From the NCBI RefSeq assembly GCF_023898315.1, contig NC_064621.1:124843521-124907520 (forward strand): 64,000 nucleotides of DNA, read 5' to 3'. The notes beneath the pieces were generated by a model. It searched no databases and was not told the origin of the DNA. It worked only from the letters and a program-made list of their open reading frames with translations. The stretch's first letter is position 1. Every line of letters begins with the position of its first letter. The translations under genes and the position numbers were made by a program. This document shows positions 45,621-58,639 of this stretch, one piece after another. The DNA comes from Schistocerca nitens. Taxonomy: Eukaryota > Arthropoda > Insecta > Orthoptera > Acrididae.

Positions 45621-47228
45621 GGATACAATAATATAATCAGATGTAAAGTGCTGGATATTGAGATTTTACCACGAATGCACCTCTCTTCTGGTTCTCATTA
45701 TCAGAGTTAGCTAATGAGCTACCATAAAAGTTTCGTTTCTAATGCTTCCAAGGGGAGAAAGCTGTTGACAGGATATTATTAAATCATTTATCTTCGTTCT
45801 CTTGCAAGGCAGTAAATTCGACAACCCTTTTGGAAACTGCAATACTCTCCTCTCATATCTCTCTGCTGGATAATTTGTCTACGGGACATTCATTTAAGGT
45901 AGTGTGCTATGTAATTGCATCCCACATCTATTGCTCCAAGCAGGTATGGGTCTCCGATTGTAGAAAAAATCCCATAATGTGGTTCTATAAAGTTTTTGAG
46001 CACAGTTCACATCCCTGAATCTTTTCTTGCTTACAGATATACTGTAAGACATCCTCCTCCCCCCCCCCCCATTAAAGTGGACTTCTCTGAAGGAAAACAA
46101 TGTAATGTTGGACTAGTTACCAGTAGGTTCACTCAACATATTCTTTTCGTGAAAACACTACTGAAAACCGACATCACAGTAAATTTTGGATGAGAGAAAT
46201 TAGGGCTCATACAGATGCAGTCGTCTTTATCTCTTGCTCCCCTTTGTGAGATGCACATGGTAATAAAAGGAATTTGTGTGTGTGTTTTCTAAAAAGTTTA
46301 AGAAGACATGAAATGATTGATATTGTGATCCTCTTACACACGACCTACAATTCTGCCAAGCAATAATAAACATAATAAAAAAACACGACACAACGTGTCT
46401 TGAAAAACTGTGTTTCTGCCAGCCATAGCTGTGAATGTATAATGGGACATGTTTACCAGTCTTCTTTCCATTTGAAGTAACGGGGTGGATGGAATGATTT
46501 CACTCATCCGGAAGAGTAACTTTGATTTCCACCATCAGATCGTCTATAAAACAGACGCCAGTATCGCTGTTCTCTGAAATCTTTTTCCACATTAAAACCA
46601 TAGGCATGTAGTGTATATTTTTATAAACCATTAACGATGTTGGCAGTTTTTCTTTCAATTGGATTATTGAGGTGCCGTATTGCAACCCAACAATAGAGAT
46701 ACAGCCCATTAAAAAGCAGTGTAAAACAATATGTACAAGTCCAGCTAAGAACATAACTCTTATGCATTCTTCTTTTAGGATTCCTAACCAGAAAAGGTAT
46801 TATGATCATGTGATCAGCAACATATAACACAGTGTTATATTCTAGCAGACAAAATTATGAAATCATCTTTCGATTTCATATCTAAAAACCTTAGTGCACA
46901 GTGGGTTAAATCTGCTTGCTTGATACACATTGCCTGCTTTACGTATCGGGAATGTATAATTTTTCTTATACATCTCTGCCAAGAAGATAATCAGGACTTC
47001 TACTGACTGTAGTTGTTCTTTGCAGTCTTATATTTACCGTGATTAGAAATCTCCATACTCTTACCAAAAAAAAAAACATCCCTGTGGTATTATGTTTAAT
47101 AATATACAGATTTGCTTGTGATGAACAGACGCATCTACCCAGAGACAGTCAACTGTACAACTGTCCGGATCGCTGTTTGGTAACTCATGTAATCAGTTAT
47201 CAGTCCTGATTACCTAGAATCTGTGTAT
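45621..47228. other. no identifiable gene; may include piggyBac 3' flank
   Basis: AT-rich, with short ORFs only (84 codons, minus, 46500-46754, no motif) and a poly-C run near 46058-46071. The sequence tgcacagtgggttaa at about 46896-46910 could be a piggyBac-type end next to TTAA, but no partner end was found. Confidence 0.4.
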
Positions 47229-47608
47229 ATCCACTCAAACCAACAGTATTTCCTACAATTTTCCCAAACTTGCTGGTTCAGACGCTACGTCAGCCTATAT
47301 TACTAATCGTAAATGTGTCGGACAAATACTTAGCATATCAGTATGACCATTAAGAGCAAATGTTATTTTTTACTAACGATGATTATTTATGCAATTGGCA
47401 TAAGTCTTCAGGTGATGGTCATGATTACAACTATTCCAGTAACATGGTCTTCCGGTCATAACTTCCACGTATAATTGCACTTGGAATCTATTTATACGAT
47501 CTTGAGTGTTTGCGAGGTGGATGCGCCATGGCCAACCGTTGGGGCGTTGAATCCAGCAAAGACATGCAACATGCCTAGTGCTACATTCCCTCATCCACCC
47601 CCCCCCCC
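47229..47608. repeat. dispersed repeat of about 375 bp, copy 1
   Basis: Nearly identical to 48764-49132; both run from aaccaacagtatttcctaca to ccctcatccacc plus a C-rich end. The differences include a 10-bp segment (gaggtggatgcgc region, about 47515-47527) absent from copy 2. Upstream similarity with the third, diverged copy begins earlier (gttatcagtcctgatt at about 47195), so the full repeat is longer than copy 2 shows. Confidence 0.88.
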
Positions 47609-48763
47609 TCCCCTAGCGTTAAAAGGTTAATGGCTTTTCACATTTAACCAAATATAACATTGATGATGATAATTTAAGGCAATGTTTGCTGACAAGATAA
47701 AGAATGCAACCTTTTAACACGGCAGTTCTCCTTCGCCGCTTTTTTTTTTTGGTACGGCTTGGAAAGAGAGAAAAATTAATGAATGATCGACGATGAGTCG
47801 GTTCTCGATTGTGTTCAGGAGACGTACAGATTGATTGCGTGAAAATAGTTTCTCAAATGACCTCTTAACCCGGATTGCTTTCACGCAATCAGACTCTTCA
47901 ATGAAATTATCTAAGGGACCTATTTGAATAATAAAAAAATGCAAAAGAGTGAAATTTTGTAAAAAAAATTGTCAGATCGGAAACTGAACACATTAATGGT
48001 CTCCCAAATACAATCGAGACACCGCGATAAAGAGCGAACCTGTAACAAAGTTAATTTAAACATAAACATTATTTGTGGTTAATTTAAAGAAAAGAATAAG
48101 CATAGATTTTCTGTACAGTGAAGCATCAATATATTCTCAAAGAACAAAGGCGTTAAAATATAAACATTAACAAATTTACAATGAATACAAAACTTACTTT
48201 TTTTATGTTTTTCTCATACATGGAGCAGTCCAACAATCGCTGCTTTTGTATGTGTGATATTTTGTAAAAATTATATGTCCTGGCGTGCGCGTAAGTATTT
48301 TTTATCGTCACAAGGTTTACAAAAGCGTTTCTTTTTCCTTGGTGATAACGTGGTTTTTCACACTAAATGAAATATAACTTTTAGCGGTGCTACACAACAC
48401 GTCTTAACAAGTCGGCGACCAAACATCAGAGGTAATGAAGTACATGTTAACATGTCGGCGACCAGAAGTACAACTAACTATAAAGACTCTAGAATTTTCC
48501 TAACAAATGATAAATTGTTCTTTCTCCTGTTTCGCAGCTTCTTGCTATCAAGCGCTGCGGCAATATTTTAAATATCTGCGCCCAGCGAGTCATAGTATTT
48601 AAAAGTACCTTTTAAACGCTGGCCGCGCGTCTTGGTGTAGGCGCACGTTATAAACAGATTTCGTTTCTTTACTCTCGCCTTGTCATGCCTAGTATCATTA
48701 CAAACTACAGCTCGATGGCTATCCTTTCCTCATATGCAAAATGTCTGAAATTCAATAACATCA
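47609..48763. other. no gene; short 43-bp tandem duplication
   Basis: The sequence ttaacaagtcggcgacca at 48404 is repeated as ttaacatgtcggcgacca at 48447. The rest has no motif-bearing ORF. Confidence 0.45.
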
Positions 48764-49132
48764 CAACTCAAACCAACAGTATTTCCTACAATTTTCCCAA
48801 ACTTGCTGGTTCAGACGCTAAGTCAGCCTATATTACTAATCGTAAATGTGTCGGACAAATACTTAGCATATCAGTATGACCATTAACAGCAAATGTTATT
48901 TTTTACTAACGATGATTATTTATACAATTGGCATAAGTCTTCAGGTGATGGTCATGATGACAACTATTCCAGTAACATAGTCTTCCAGTCATAACTTCCA
49001 CGTATAATTGCGCTTGGAATCTATTTATACGATCTTGAGTGTTTGCCATGGCCAACCGTTGGAGCGTTGAATCCAGCAAAGACATGCAACATGCCTAGTG
49101 CTACATTCCCTCATCCACCCCGTCCCCCTCCC
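48764..49132. repeat. dispersed repeat of about 370 bp, copy 2
   Basis: Direct copy of 47229-47608, about 1.53 kb downstream, with very few substitutions, in the same orientation. Flanks are unrelated to those of copy 1, so this is a transposition or segmental copy rather than a long tandem duplication. Confidence 0.88.
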
Positions 49133-49504
49133 AAAAAAAGAAATGAATACCTACTTGCTTAAATTTATTAAAGTATCAGCCCCGGTGTCTGTAAAAGAAA
49201 CGCGAGTTGACGTTTTCAATCCCGCCAACCATATGGAAAACGTGATAATCTTATCCCAGCAGAGATGGTCGTTACAACGAAACAACTTTGATATTATTTT
49301 AAGTAGAACTAAGGCTTGCGCGTTTATACAATAATACGTAATATCTAGACCTAGGTCATCAGTCCTGCCAATATGCACCCTCCGCAGTAGTAGTTAACGT
49401 CACAGAATACATTGTTTTATACGAATACAACAACATAATGACTTTGAAAAATCGACTCCCGGGTCGAATTATCAATTTTATGTATCCAGAGGATAAATTT
49501 ATGA

Positions 49505-49680
49505 ACTGTTATTGATCCTGATTCTCTGAAACGTACGTACATACACACAAGTCAACAGTATTTACTTTAATTCTTTGGGTGTTGTTGGTATAGACATTAT
49601 GTCAGTCTGATTTGGCGTGGAAATATAATCAGAGTGACCACCAGTAGCAAATGCTCTTTATTTATGGTGTTTATTCAGTA
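49505..49680. repeat. dispersed repeat, diverged copy 3
   Basis: gttattgatcctgattctct and caacagtatttac at about 49508-49570, then tatgtcagtct and agcaaatgctctttattta, align in order with copies 1 and 2 but with many differences. It shares upstream sequence with copy 1 that copy 2 lacks. Confidence 0.6.
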
Positions 49681-50341
49681 CAGTAGCAAAATAACTTGAG
49701 TTGAGCATTAAGGCTGTTGCACTATAACTCCCATGATCTTATTAAACGTAATAAATGTGAATGGGCTTGTAAGTCAATTACATTATTTAGTATGTGTGCT
49801 GCAATGTGGGTACCTCAGAGCAAAAGGGATGGGGAATGGGTCAAGCAACGAAAAGCCATAAGCACTAAAGATTACTTTATGTGCTTGAATTTTCTCATTA
49901 TGAGAGTACTGAAGAGCGATATGTTTTAACTGTTAAAAATCATTCAGAAGCCAAGATTGCTCAAAGCTCAAAATATTTTTTATTCAGGGCAACCAGTTTC
50001 AACGTTCTTAGCTGTCATCTTCAGATCTTAAACATTTTGCTGCGGTAAAATATATTCATTTTCCCCTGAATCTCATGCACAAGATGTCAAGTGGATAAAA
50101 CTCAGCACATTATAAATGTTTGTCAACGCTAAAATATTTAAAAACATACAGTAATTTGGCCAGAGGGCCATGTCCACATACATATTGGTCACAGATGCTT
50201 GTTACATGCTACAAATACGGCACACAATAGCACATCTGTTTACGTATGCTGGACACATGCTAAACGGTTCAAATCGAGTTTTGACTTTATGTGCGTCGTG
50301 CTACGTGGCTACTGCAAGGCAAGAGGTAGGATGGAGGCGAT

Positions 50342-50375
<34 letters not shown>

Positions 50376-50931
50376 GGGGGTAACTCATTTTAAAAACACC
50401 CAGGCCGCTTTATGGGGAAAATGGAGTTGCTTATATAAGTAATGACTGTAAGCGGTTAAACAGAAGATGGCGACAGGAGAGGTCGTAGTCTGGCAGACAG
50501 ATCCACTGACGAACCTGGGTGATTCAGCTGCATGAGAGACATAGCCTACCATAACGTGGCTATGAGATATGAAACAATATATGTGCTTCCTGCGTCGTAC
50601 ATCGAATATCTCGCCAAAGAGAAATAACTCTCTTCTGAAATGCTCAATTTTATATGTGTCGAATGCAGTAAATTTCCCACAGTTGATACTGCCGGAGAAC
50701 GCAATGGAAAAATGATAAATGGTTTTTAAAAATTAGACAGACGACGAGCAAAGGTATTAGGTGCTAATCTTAGCGATGTATACAAGGGTAATGCTATCCA
50801 AGTTGTACACAGAATCTCTTTTATCTGCTATAAGCAAACGCCTCGAGATTTCGTCTAAAGTAACGTCAATATGCGTTCCATATATATGGCTTCACAATGA
50901 ATCCGAATACCTTTACAATTCCAAACACATA
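49681..50931. other. no identifiable gene; 29-nt poly-T
   Basis: Homopolymer T at 50344-50372. Short ORFs without motifs. Confidence 0.5.
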
Positions 50932-51782
50932 TGAGGTGCCACAATAAAGTAATGAGACCGATTTTCTTTGCTGTAGGTGGCAACCCTGCCGGCTTGCGTA
51001 GGCACAATATCTTTGACCTTGGTCTATAAGCTGCTTCTAATCCAAGCGGCACATCAATGCAACTGCTCAGTCGTGAATTGTGCTGTAATAAGTTAACATA
51101 TGTTTGTGTCTCTCGTCACGGAAATGGAACCGCATAATATTGTGCAACGGTATTCCAATTCCTTTTGCGTTAAATTGGGTGAAAATGCGACGACAACTTA
51201 CAGTAAGCTTCAGAAGGATTTTGGAGAGGAGGTTATGTCAAGAGCTCAAGTTTTTCGTTGGCATAAAATGTTTAGTGAAGGCAGGACGAATGTTAAAGAT
51301 GACCGTATTTGACGACCATCAACCTCACGGACGGATGTCAACTTGGCCAGGGTGGGTGAACACTGAACATCTATAAACGGTTCGTCTAATAATAATTGGA
51401 TTCTGCATCACGATAATGCGCCATCCCATACTGCTCTGTCAGTACAGCAATTTTTAACTTCAAAACAAATTTCAGTACTACCACCGCCACTTTATTCACC
51501 AGATATCGCTCCGTGCGACCTTTTCCTATTTCCAAGAGTCAAAACGGCAGTCAAGGGACACCATTTTCAAATAACACCAGATATCCAAAAAGCTGTGACG
51601 AGGGCCTTGGAGGATATTACAGAAGATGAGTTCCATAAATGTTTCCATCAATGGCAGAAGCGCTGGAAAAAGTGTGTGCAATCAGAAAGGAACTACTTTG
51701 AAGGAGACAACACTAAACTTGACTAAAACGGCAAGCAACATTTTTTTTCACATCAGTCTCATTACTTTATTGTCGCACCTCG
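50932..51782 (+). mobile_element. mariner-like deletion derivative, 851 bp
   Basis: Terminal repeats tgaggtgccacaataaagta and, reversed, cgaggtgcgacaataaagta extend over about 30 bp, with TA at 50930-50931 and 51783-51784. Between them lies a mariner transposase with its middle removed. The ends look functional in form but the gene is not. Confidence 0.88.
51127..51726 (+). pseudogene. mariner transposase, internally deleted
   Basis: The N-terminal domain starts at the ATG of 51127 (MEPHNIVQRYSNSFCVKLGE) and includes SRAQVFRWHKMFSEGRTNV and, after a TGA at 51310-51312, RPSTSRTDVNLARVGEH. The sequence then jumps, at about 51375-51400, to WILHHDNAPSHTALSV with the second D and YSPDIAPCDLFLFPRVK with the third (34 residues between). 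It ends QSERNYFEGDN and a stop at about 51726. The segment carrying the first catalytic D and roughly 130 residues is absent. Confidence 0.87.
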
Positions 51783-51784
51783 TA

Positions 51785-54140
51785 TGTCGTCCAACCCTCA
51801 TGTACTGTGGAGAGAATACCACAGTATTGAAAAATAAAATTACGGCTTCCTCATGCACATAGATCTAGTCCAAGTACGATAATGTCGTCTTGTCTCTTTA
51901 ATTGTATCTAGAATGCACCGTCTTTGCATAATTAAAACATCTGTGGCGTCATACCCTCTTATATATATACTGGTTGCACGACCTTTACTGATTTTCCCCT
52001 CAGTACAACGAATTATTTCATTTCTTAATATATGTGTGATTCCATGTTCCTGCCTTCCGCTACATAAATAACAAAATCCATATTTTTCCCAAAGGGCTTT
52101 ACGAGGTCTCTCACGACTTTTAGAGCATATATCTCAGTCAACACGGGAACAGATGGAGCTGTGCTTGTAATAGTCGCCTCTTCCTTCTAGCTCTCTAGGA
52201 AAGTATCCAAGGGATCTTTGGGCATTTCGATCTAGTGCTTACATCACCATAAATTATGTTACTTCCCCAGTACAAATACAGATGCCCTCTGTGACCACGC
52301 CATAGCCTGATTTTACCGAATTCTTGACATTATTTGCCGTTTTTCCTAAATTTTTCAATTATTTCGATTTTTTCATATTCCATGTGTAAACATACAAGTG
52401 CATATATGCCCTTATTGCCTCCATTGCCAGGTGTGGCCTGCTTTTATTTCCTGCCATCCAAATTTGGTACAGTGTTCCAAGCCAGCAAGTGTATCTGAAA
52501 CTGTGGTCCCTCCTCAAAATGTCAACACTAAGTCCTAAGGACAACGCTAAAACAAACGTGTGGACATGGGTTGCTGTGGGTGTATAGAGTATTGACGCTA
52601 TTATGTTGTAAACAGACAGACACACAGACAAACACACAAACAGACAAAAATGACAGTAAGTCAGTTTTGTGTGTTGATTTACAGCTGGTATCCCCATCCG
52701 CCACCCACCAACATCAGATGGTAGACTGTGGCCTTAGCGTTTGCAGCACCGTACCTAACACAGGTGGATTCACATTTCATTTCTTGGTGGATTCACACTG
52801 AACATCATCAGGAAATTATTACGCAGATGGGTCCTCCATATGTGTGACCCCATGTCATACATTGGTGGATCAATACCGGACAGTATCTGAGAGTTGTTCT
52901 GCAAAAGGACCCACCCGGACTTATGGGATGCTATTTCCTTTCAGGACAGTTGCAAACATAGCATCCCTGAAGAGGGGGCCACAATATTATTTAGCACACC
53001 ATACAGTGCAGCTCGACAGACGCAAATAACATTCTTTTAATAGTTTTTACCTCAAAGACTCCCTCTTCTTATACTTGTGAGACCAGTGGGCACATTCGTT
53101 GATGGTCTTGTTTCATGATTGGTGATGAGGAATTAACTTCAATTCTTACGAAAAGTACTGCATAAGCCGTTGAAGACTGATCGGTAACAGGTATCTCATG
53201 TACACGTTAGTGTCATTCAAAGAAATGAGGACTCGATTGGCGGTCGGTCGTTTGCCGTCCCACAATTCGTCACCAACTCCATTATTTGAATCCTGAAACA
53301 AAAATCTAAAAACACAATAAGGAATTTTTGCAAGAGAAGGACTTGAATAGGTGTTGCAATTGAAATGTCGCACATGGCATTATATCAGATATTATCCGAA
53401 ATTATTCAATTAATGTAGCATACAGATCAAATTTACATGGTGTGTGCAAAAAACACCAGAAGACATTGAGTAAGAAAGAGTAGCAAGCAGGAAACTGCAG
53501 AAGAAGGGTTCTTATTTTTCCTGCGATATGACCTAATTACAATCCACTTTCTTTAGAAAATTTGCACAAAGTAAACACTACTGTGACTTCATAAATTATT
53601 ACAGAACTATTACAGATTTATCTTTTCTCCACAAGGTGAAAACTTTGAAAGGCATACAATCAAAATACGGGTTCTTTCTTAAAATGTACAAATTTTAATA
53701 GACTTCAAATGTAACACTTCACTACCCCTTGAATTCTTGGAGTTGTTCTGCTAACAGCATACACTAGTTACTTTCTAAAGTAAACAAACACATCTGTGAT
53801 TGGCCTAGTTCATGGTTTTGATTATATGATTATGTCTTAACAGTGGCTTTTATAACTGTTTTAGCGACAAAGGGATTTCTAATACATAGTTTTCTGCACT
53901 AGATGATTCCTTGTTATCTACAGTTGTGTTGTGAAGTTTATCATTATTACTGTGAGATTATTTTTACATTTCACAAGATGGCGCTTATCCATAATTAAGA
54001 ATGTTCATTTTGTAGTAGTGATGTGCTGTTCTTTTCAAGGAAACATTTTTGTCAGTATCATTGTACTCCATAGGATTCTTTGTGGTGTTAACTGCAACAG
54101 GATCAACTATGATTTCATCCCATTATTTTTGTGTATTAAT
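51785..54140. other. no identifiable gene
   Basis: AT-rich, with a CAGACA-type low-complexity stretch near 52612-52650. Minus frames between about 52470 and 51880 contain a Cys-rich stretch but no domain I can name. A 5' LTR for the Gypsy-type element that follows was sought here without success. Confidence 0.45.
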
Positions 54141-57100
54141 ATGGTTAAAACTAGGCACCAGGTTGCCATGAGGGAATCATCAGATACAGAGGCGAACTCG
54201 CGAATGAACTGTAGTTAACTTTCCCCCTACGCAAATGAGATAAAATCGCCTGTAACGATTAAAGCTATTGCTGAGTCTATTGCTACGACACCAGGTCCTG
54301 TTGTGAGAATGCTCCGAAGACTTGAAAATATGATAGGTAGTTTCATTAACTAACAACATATCACACAAAACAGATACATAGATTGGCTATTAAGAAGAAT
54401 GATCTGGCTAGTCTAGTTGCACAAATCACAGGTTAAAAAACAAATTCAGCAGTTGCAAACCAATGTTGCCCATCACATAACTGAGTTGTTACGAGACCTT
54501 GAAAGCATCACAAAAACTATAAAGGTATTCCTGAATTGGTAAAAGAACTAACTGAGAAACTCTAATACCCTATAATTAGAATACAGCACTTTAAAATCGC
54601 CACTCCAGCAAGTAGTAAGAGAAGTGGAAGATCTGTTTACAAATCACTAAATGGGTGTAGATGAATTTTTAACAGAGAAAGATTATCAGACACACAAAGG
54701 TGAAGGTCAGAGTTAAAAAGAGCTATGCAGAAAAACATTACTGAAGAATGTACCGAACAAAGTAATTCAGTATGAACGATTAACAGTGAGTTAGGACAAA
54801 TACAGAAGACTGTAACCCAAGGTTTACCTCAGTGGCAAGGCATATGCAGTGCCAAGTTAGTGCTCAAACAGATAGTACAGGAAGTAATGAAAAGATGTCA
54901 AGGAAAAGTAAGTAAATGAGAGTAGTGATGTCTGTGACAGTCCAGTGTCTCACCAGAACACGTATACAGAGGAAGGGCACGGTAGTAATCAGTTTCCTCC
55001 AAATCTTACAACTCATAGGATGGTGGCAGAGCCTAGTGTTTCTTCTGTTTTGCTAAAAGAGAGTCTCCTGAAGCATATTCAATTCCAAGTGTTTATGCAA
55101 GAAAAGAAAAGTGTACACCCTGTTATTATTATTAAGACTCAAAACAAGGTCTGACTAACAATAGACATAACTTATCATAGGTTTCGTGCTAGGCGATGCA
55201 GATTTGTGGACAACCGAAACTTCAGAATGTTGTAGAACCTATGAACAGCTTTCAAGTGAGTTTCTGGTGAATATTGGTCTAAACGTTTACAGGAGAGATT
55301 CTGGAAGAAACACTCTTAATCCAGAACTTATGATGTTTAACAAGGAAGTCTAAGAAAATACTCTGAGAAAAATTATAATAAAACTGGTTTCTGGGATGAA
55401 CTTGTATTCCACAGAGATACGTTACGGATTCTAAAAATAAACTATCAATCAGCATCAGAGAATAACTACTACAAGGCCCTGAGTTGAATTTAGAGTACTT
55501 TCTGTCTGTTCTAGATTCAACAGATTTAGTAAATGGGGATTTCCGACGTAGTAACAACAGTAAAAATCATCGAAATGGCAACGGTATGTTCGAGTCAACG
55601 CCGCCAGCATGCAACAATCACGAGAGTATGACTTATTCTCACACTGGCTTTGTCGCTCCACTGCCGGTTTCACACATATCGGGTGGTGGACCGGCAAATG
55701 GTAGTTCTCCGAAGCATAAAAGAAGGAGTAGAACCGATGAGAGATACCATCTCGGCTGTCGGAATATTGGATCATGTCCCAGAAACAACCGCAATAGTAA
55801 TAAACAATGGTATTCCAGTATACGGAATAAGCCAGAGTTCACTATAAGTCGTGATAATTTTAATAGTCAGTGACACCTCAATCAGTCAACTACCCTTTAA
55901 TATGAGCAGTACCTACCAACAACCAAAATCACGATGTTGAACCACAGTGGAGAAATCAAAATCTCACAGTTAATGTCGCTGAGGTCGCAGATGAGACATG
56001 TCCTGTAACTGGAAGTTCGGCAAATTAGATTTGGCCTCATAGACCGCCGACGATAGCCATGGAATACGTAGAGGGCACTATGGATCAAAAATGTAACCTA
56101 TTGAAAGTTAAAGATTGCTTAGATGCCAGAAAAGAATATAAAAATCATTATCACAAACGTTCAGACGAATAGGAAAAGGTTATGCAAGCTTGCATTTTTG
56201 GGGTTGTGGGAACTACTCCTATTGCAATTTAGCTTGATACGGAAACGTTACTTAATGATGTCAATAATGTTAAAAGCTATTTTATTATCCTGTACAAAAT
56301 TGTAGAGTGGTTGATCCTGTAGATGGTACGTCGAAGCACATTGGAAATACAGACGCAGGCAGATGTAAAGGCAGGGTGTATAGTGATGGCATGGATAGGT
56401 TTAGCTGTGCATTTTATTAGAATAAGAGGAAGACATGGCTATTTTATCAAAGCTCATTAGAACAAAATGGTTGCTGATTACTAGCCTCTCTTGAATTGAT
56501 GTATTATCACGTGAGGATGATGATGTTATTTCATGCAAAGTATTAGGATCTTCAGGAATTTCTCATCAACATACAAAAGAGTTTATTGAATTACTGTTAA
56601 AATACGTATGTGTGTATGACAACAGGGCAGTCATAATCAGCACCTATTCATACCATATGGAAGTTAAATCAGATGAGACTTTTTGTAAGAACACGGATCC
56701 TATTCCACGGCCGAAGCAGGAGACAGTCAGCCAAAATGTTGGACCCATGTGAGGGTGGTGGGTCATTGAACTTTCACTGTCTACATGCTGTAGTTCAGTA
56801 TTAGCGGTAGCTAACCCAGACAGGAAGCTACGCCTCGTCGTGGTTTTTAGGGCAGTCAATCAGATTATTGCACATGTGTCAACAAGTCCAGAAAGCTTGG
56901 AAGAAGAACTGGAAAAATTCTATGGACATAAATTTCTCTCCAGTATGGATCCCCGAACATTGTACTGGCAGATCCTGTTTTCCAGGGTTTCAAGAAAGTA
57001 TACCGCCTTTATATGATATTTGCTGAGAGCTCCAATCACTACCGTGCGTTACATTTCAGTCTAAACGTTAGTTCAGTGATCATAGCATTTCATACTGTGC

Positions 57101-58639
57101 TTGGGCGTGAGGTATTATATGAGACCTCGCATTATGCTGATGATATTTTCAAAGCTACCCTCTTCTGGTAGGAATACCTGAATTTTTGGAAATGAAACAG
57201 CAGAAATTTCTAGCTGCCAGTGTTACTGGCAAGTAAACTTTTTAGGAGTGAAATTACATTTTTAGGGCATATCTTTTCTTCCAAAGGTATTATGCCGGAT
57301 CCTTATCAGATGAGCACCACAGAAAACTTCCCACGTCCCCAAACTAAAAGACGGTTAAAAGATTCCGTGGTATTATCCTAGTACTTTAGTCCATTCGTCC
57401 CACATGATCTTTTAAACAATATTGCCTTATTGACTCTACTGAGGAAAAACGCACTGTGGTCTTGAACGAACCAATCTCAGGGGTATTTTGAAACTATGAA
57501 ATGTGCATTAATACATACCGACATATGATTCCAATTTGATATGAAAAAATATTTTTTAATTGCCTCTGGCGCCTTATTTTCTGGACCGAGGGCGTGCTTA
57601 TTGCTACTTTCTGATGAGGGAAGTGAGAATGAGGTAAGAATAATCAGTTTTGCTAGTCGGACTCTATCAGAGTGTGAACGAGGGTTTCCAGCAACCGGAT
57701 TTGAAACCTTAGTCGTGATTTGGGCATTCAAGGAATTCAGTTATCTGTTCGGAAGACATGGGGAAGTTTTATGCAATCACAGAGCTTTGAATTTCTTGCT
57801 GCATCGAAAATTGTTGCATATGAATGGGAAAGACAATGTTATCGTGAATGGCTTACCCCGACTTATACAACTTTTGACACGAATTGACCTTGTGGCCCAA
57901 ACCGCTAAGCTTAAAACCATGTTCATGGTATATACTCTCTAAAGGCAATACTTTAGGATACATATATTAAAGGTTTACGAATAGCGCCCCCAGATGGAAA
58001 AGAGTAAAGTTGCTCCTCATGCAAGGAAATAATAATAAAATACAGCATCAATGTATCTTAAGGAAGACGTATTGTTTTACACAGGAAAGATTCTTAGTGA
58101 TATGTGGTTTTCCTGTATACCTGCTATATGTCAGGACATCCAAATCAGGCATATGTATTATGCAAGGAAGCCCTATGGTGTGAAGGAATGTTGGCAGAAT
58201 GTTAACTTACTCTGTTACCTTCCAGATACATTACGGCATGCCCAGCAAATACTAAAAACTTGTATGATTCCCCCCCCCCCTCTCCCCCCACCTTACATCG
58301 AAGTAGTAAGATGGAAGTACATCTGATTATACTCAGAAACGTCTAAACATTGTTTGCATTGACTTAGTCAGACCAAGTCGCTCTGATCATGGAGGTTTTA
58401 GATGTGTAGTATCCATACATGACGTAAAGTTAAGCGCTGTTATGCCAATAATTAAACGTGTAGTGAATGACTGTATTCCGATGGTGGATATGCCTGCAAC
58501 AGTATTACCGGATAATGAATCAAATCTTACTTGCAAGAAATGGAACGAATTTTTGAGGGATCAACAAATTCAACAGATATTAATTCTGAAATATCGCCCT
58601 CAAGCTAAACCAATAGAAATGATTTTTTTGCGAATTTAA
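54141..58639 (+). pseudogene. Ty3/Gypsy-type gag-pol, heavily decayed
   Basis: A gag-like start MVKTRHQVAMRESSDTEANS at 54141 is followed by many stops. RT blocks: SSVLAVANPDRKLRLVVVFR (about 56795-56855), FLSSMDPRTLYWQI (about 56935), a YADD catalytic motif in HYADDIFKA (about 57132), and FLGHIFSSKGIMPDP (about 57258). RNase H lies in the 133-codon ORF at 57541-57942 (FASRTLSECERGF, then LCNHRALNFLLHRK), where the TDAS aspartate and the TDH aspartate are both replaced. Integrase blocks at about 58345-58639 include CIDLVRPSRSDHGGFRC, VLPDNESNLTCKKWNEFL and YRPQAKPIEM with the D, D and E positions. LTRs were not found. Unrelated at close range to the 15445 element. Confidence 0.82.

Noticed and set aside
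46500..46830. Hydrophobic minus ORFs that might encode membrane segments
   Set aside because: AT-rich DNA easily yields Leu/Ile/Tyr-rich frames; no conserved motif and overlapping frames are equally open.
46896..46910. Possible piggyBac right end next to TTAA
   Set aside because: No matching left end found near 43784-44218, so the resemblance may be chance.
51880..52470. Minus-strand Cys-rich frame resembling a LINE C-terminal CCHC segment
   Set aside because: Spacing of Cys and His does not fit a clear CCHC and no reverse-transcriptase block lies upstream on that strand.
53400..53930. Possible 5' LTR of the second Gypsy-type element
   Set aside because: I could not find a matching copy after 58640 and no primer-binding site is apparent.
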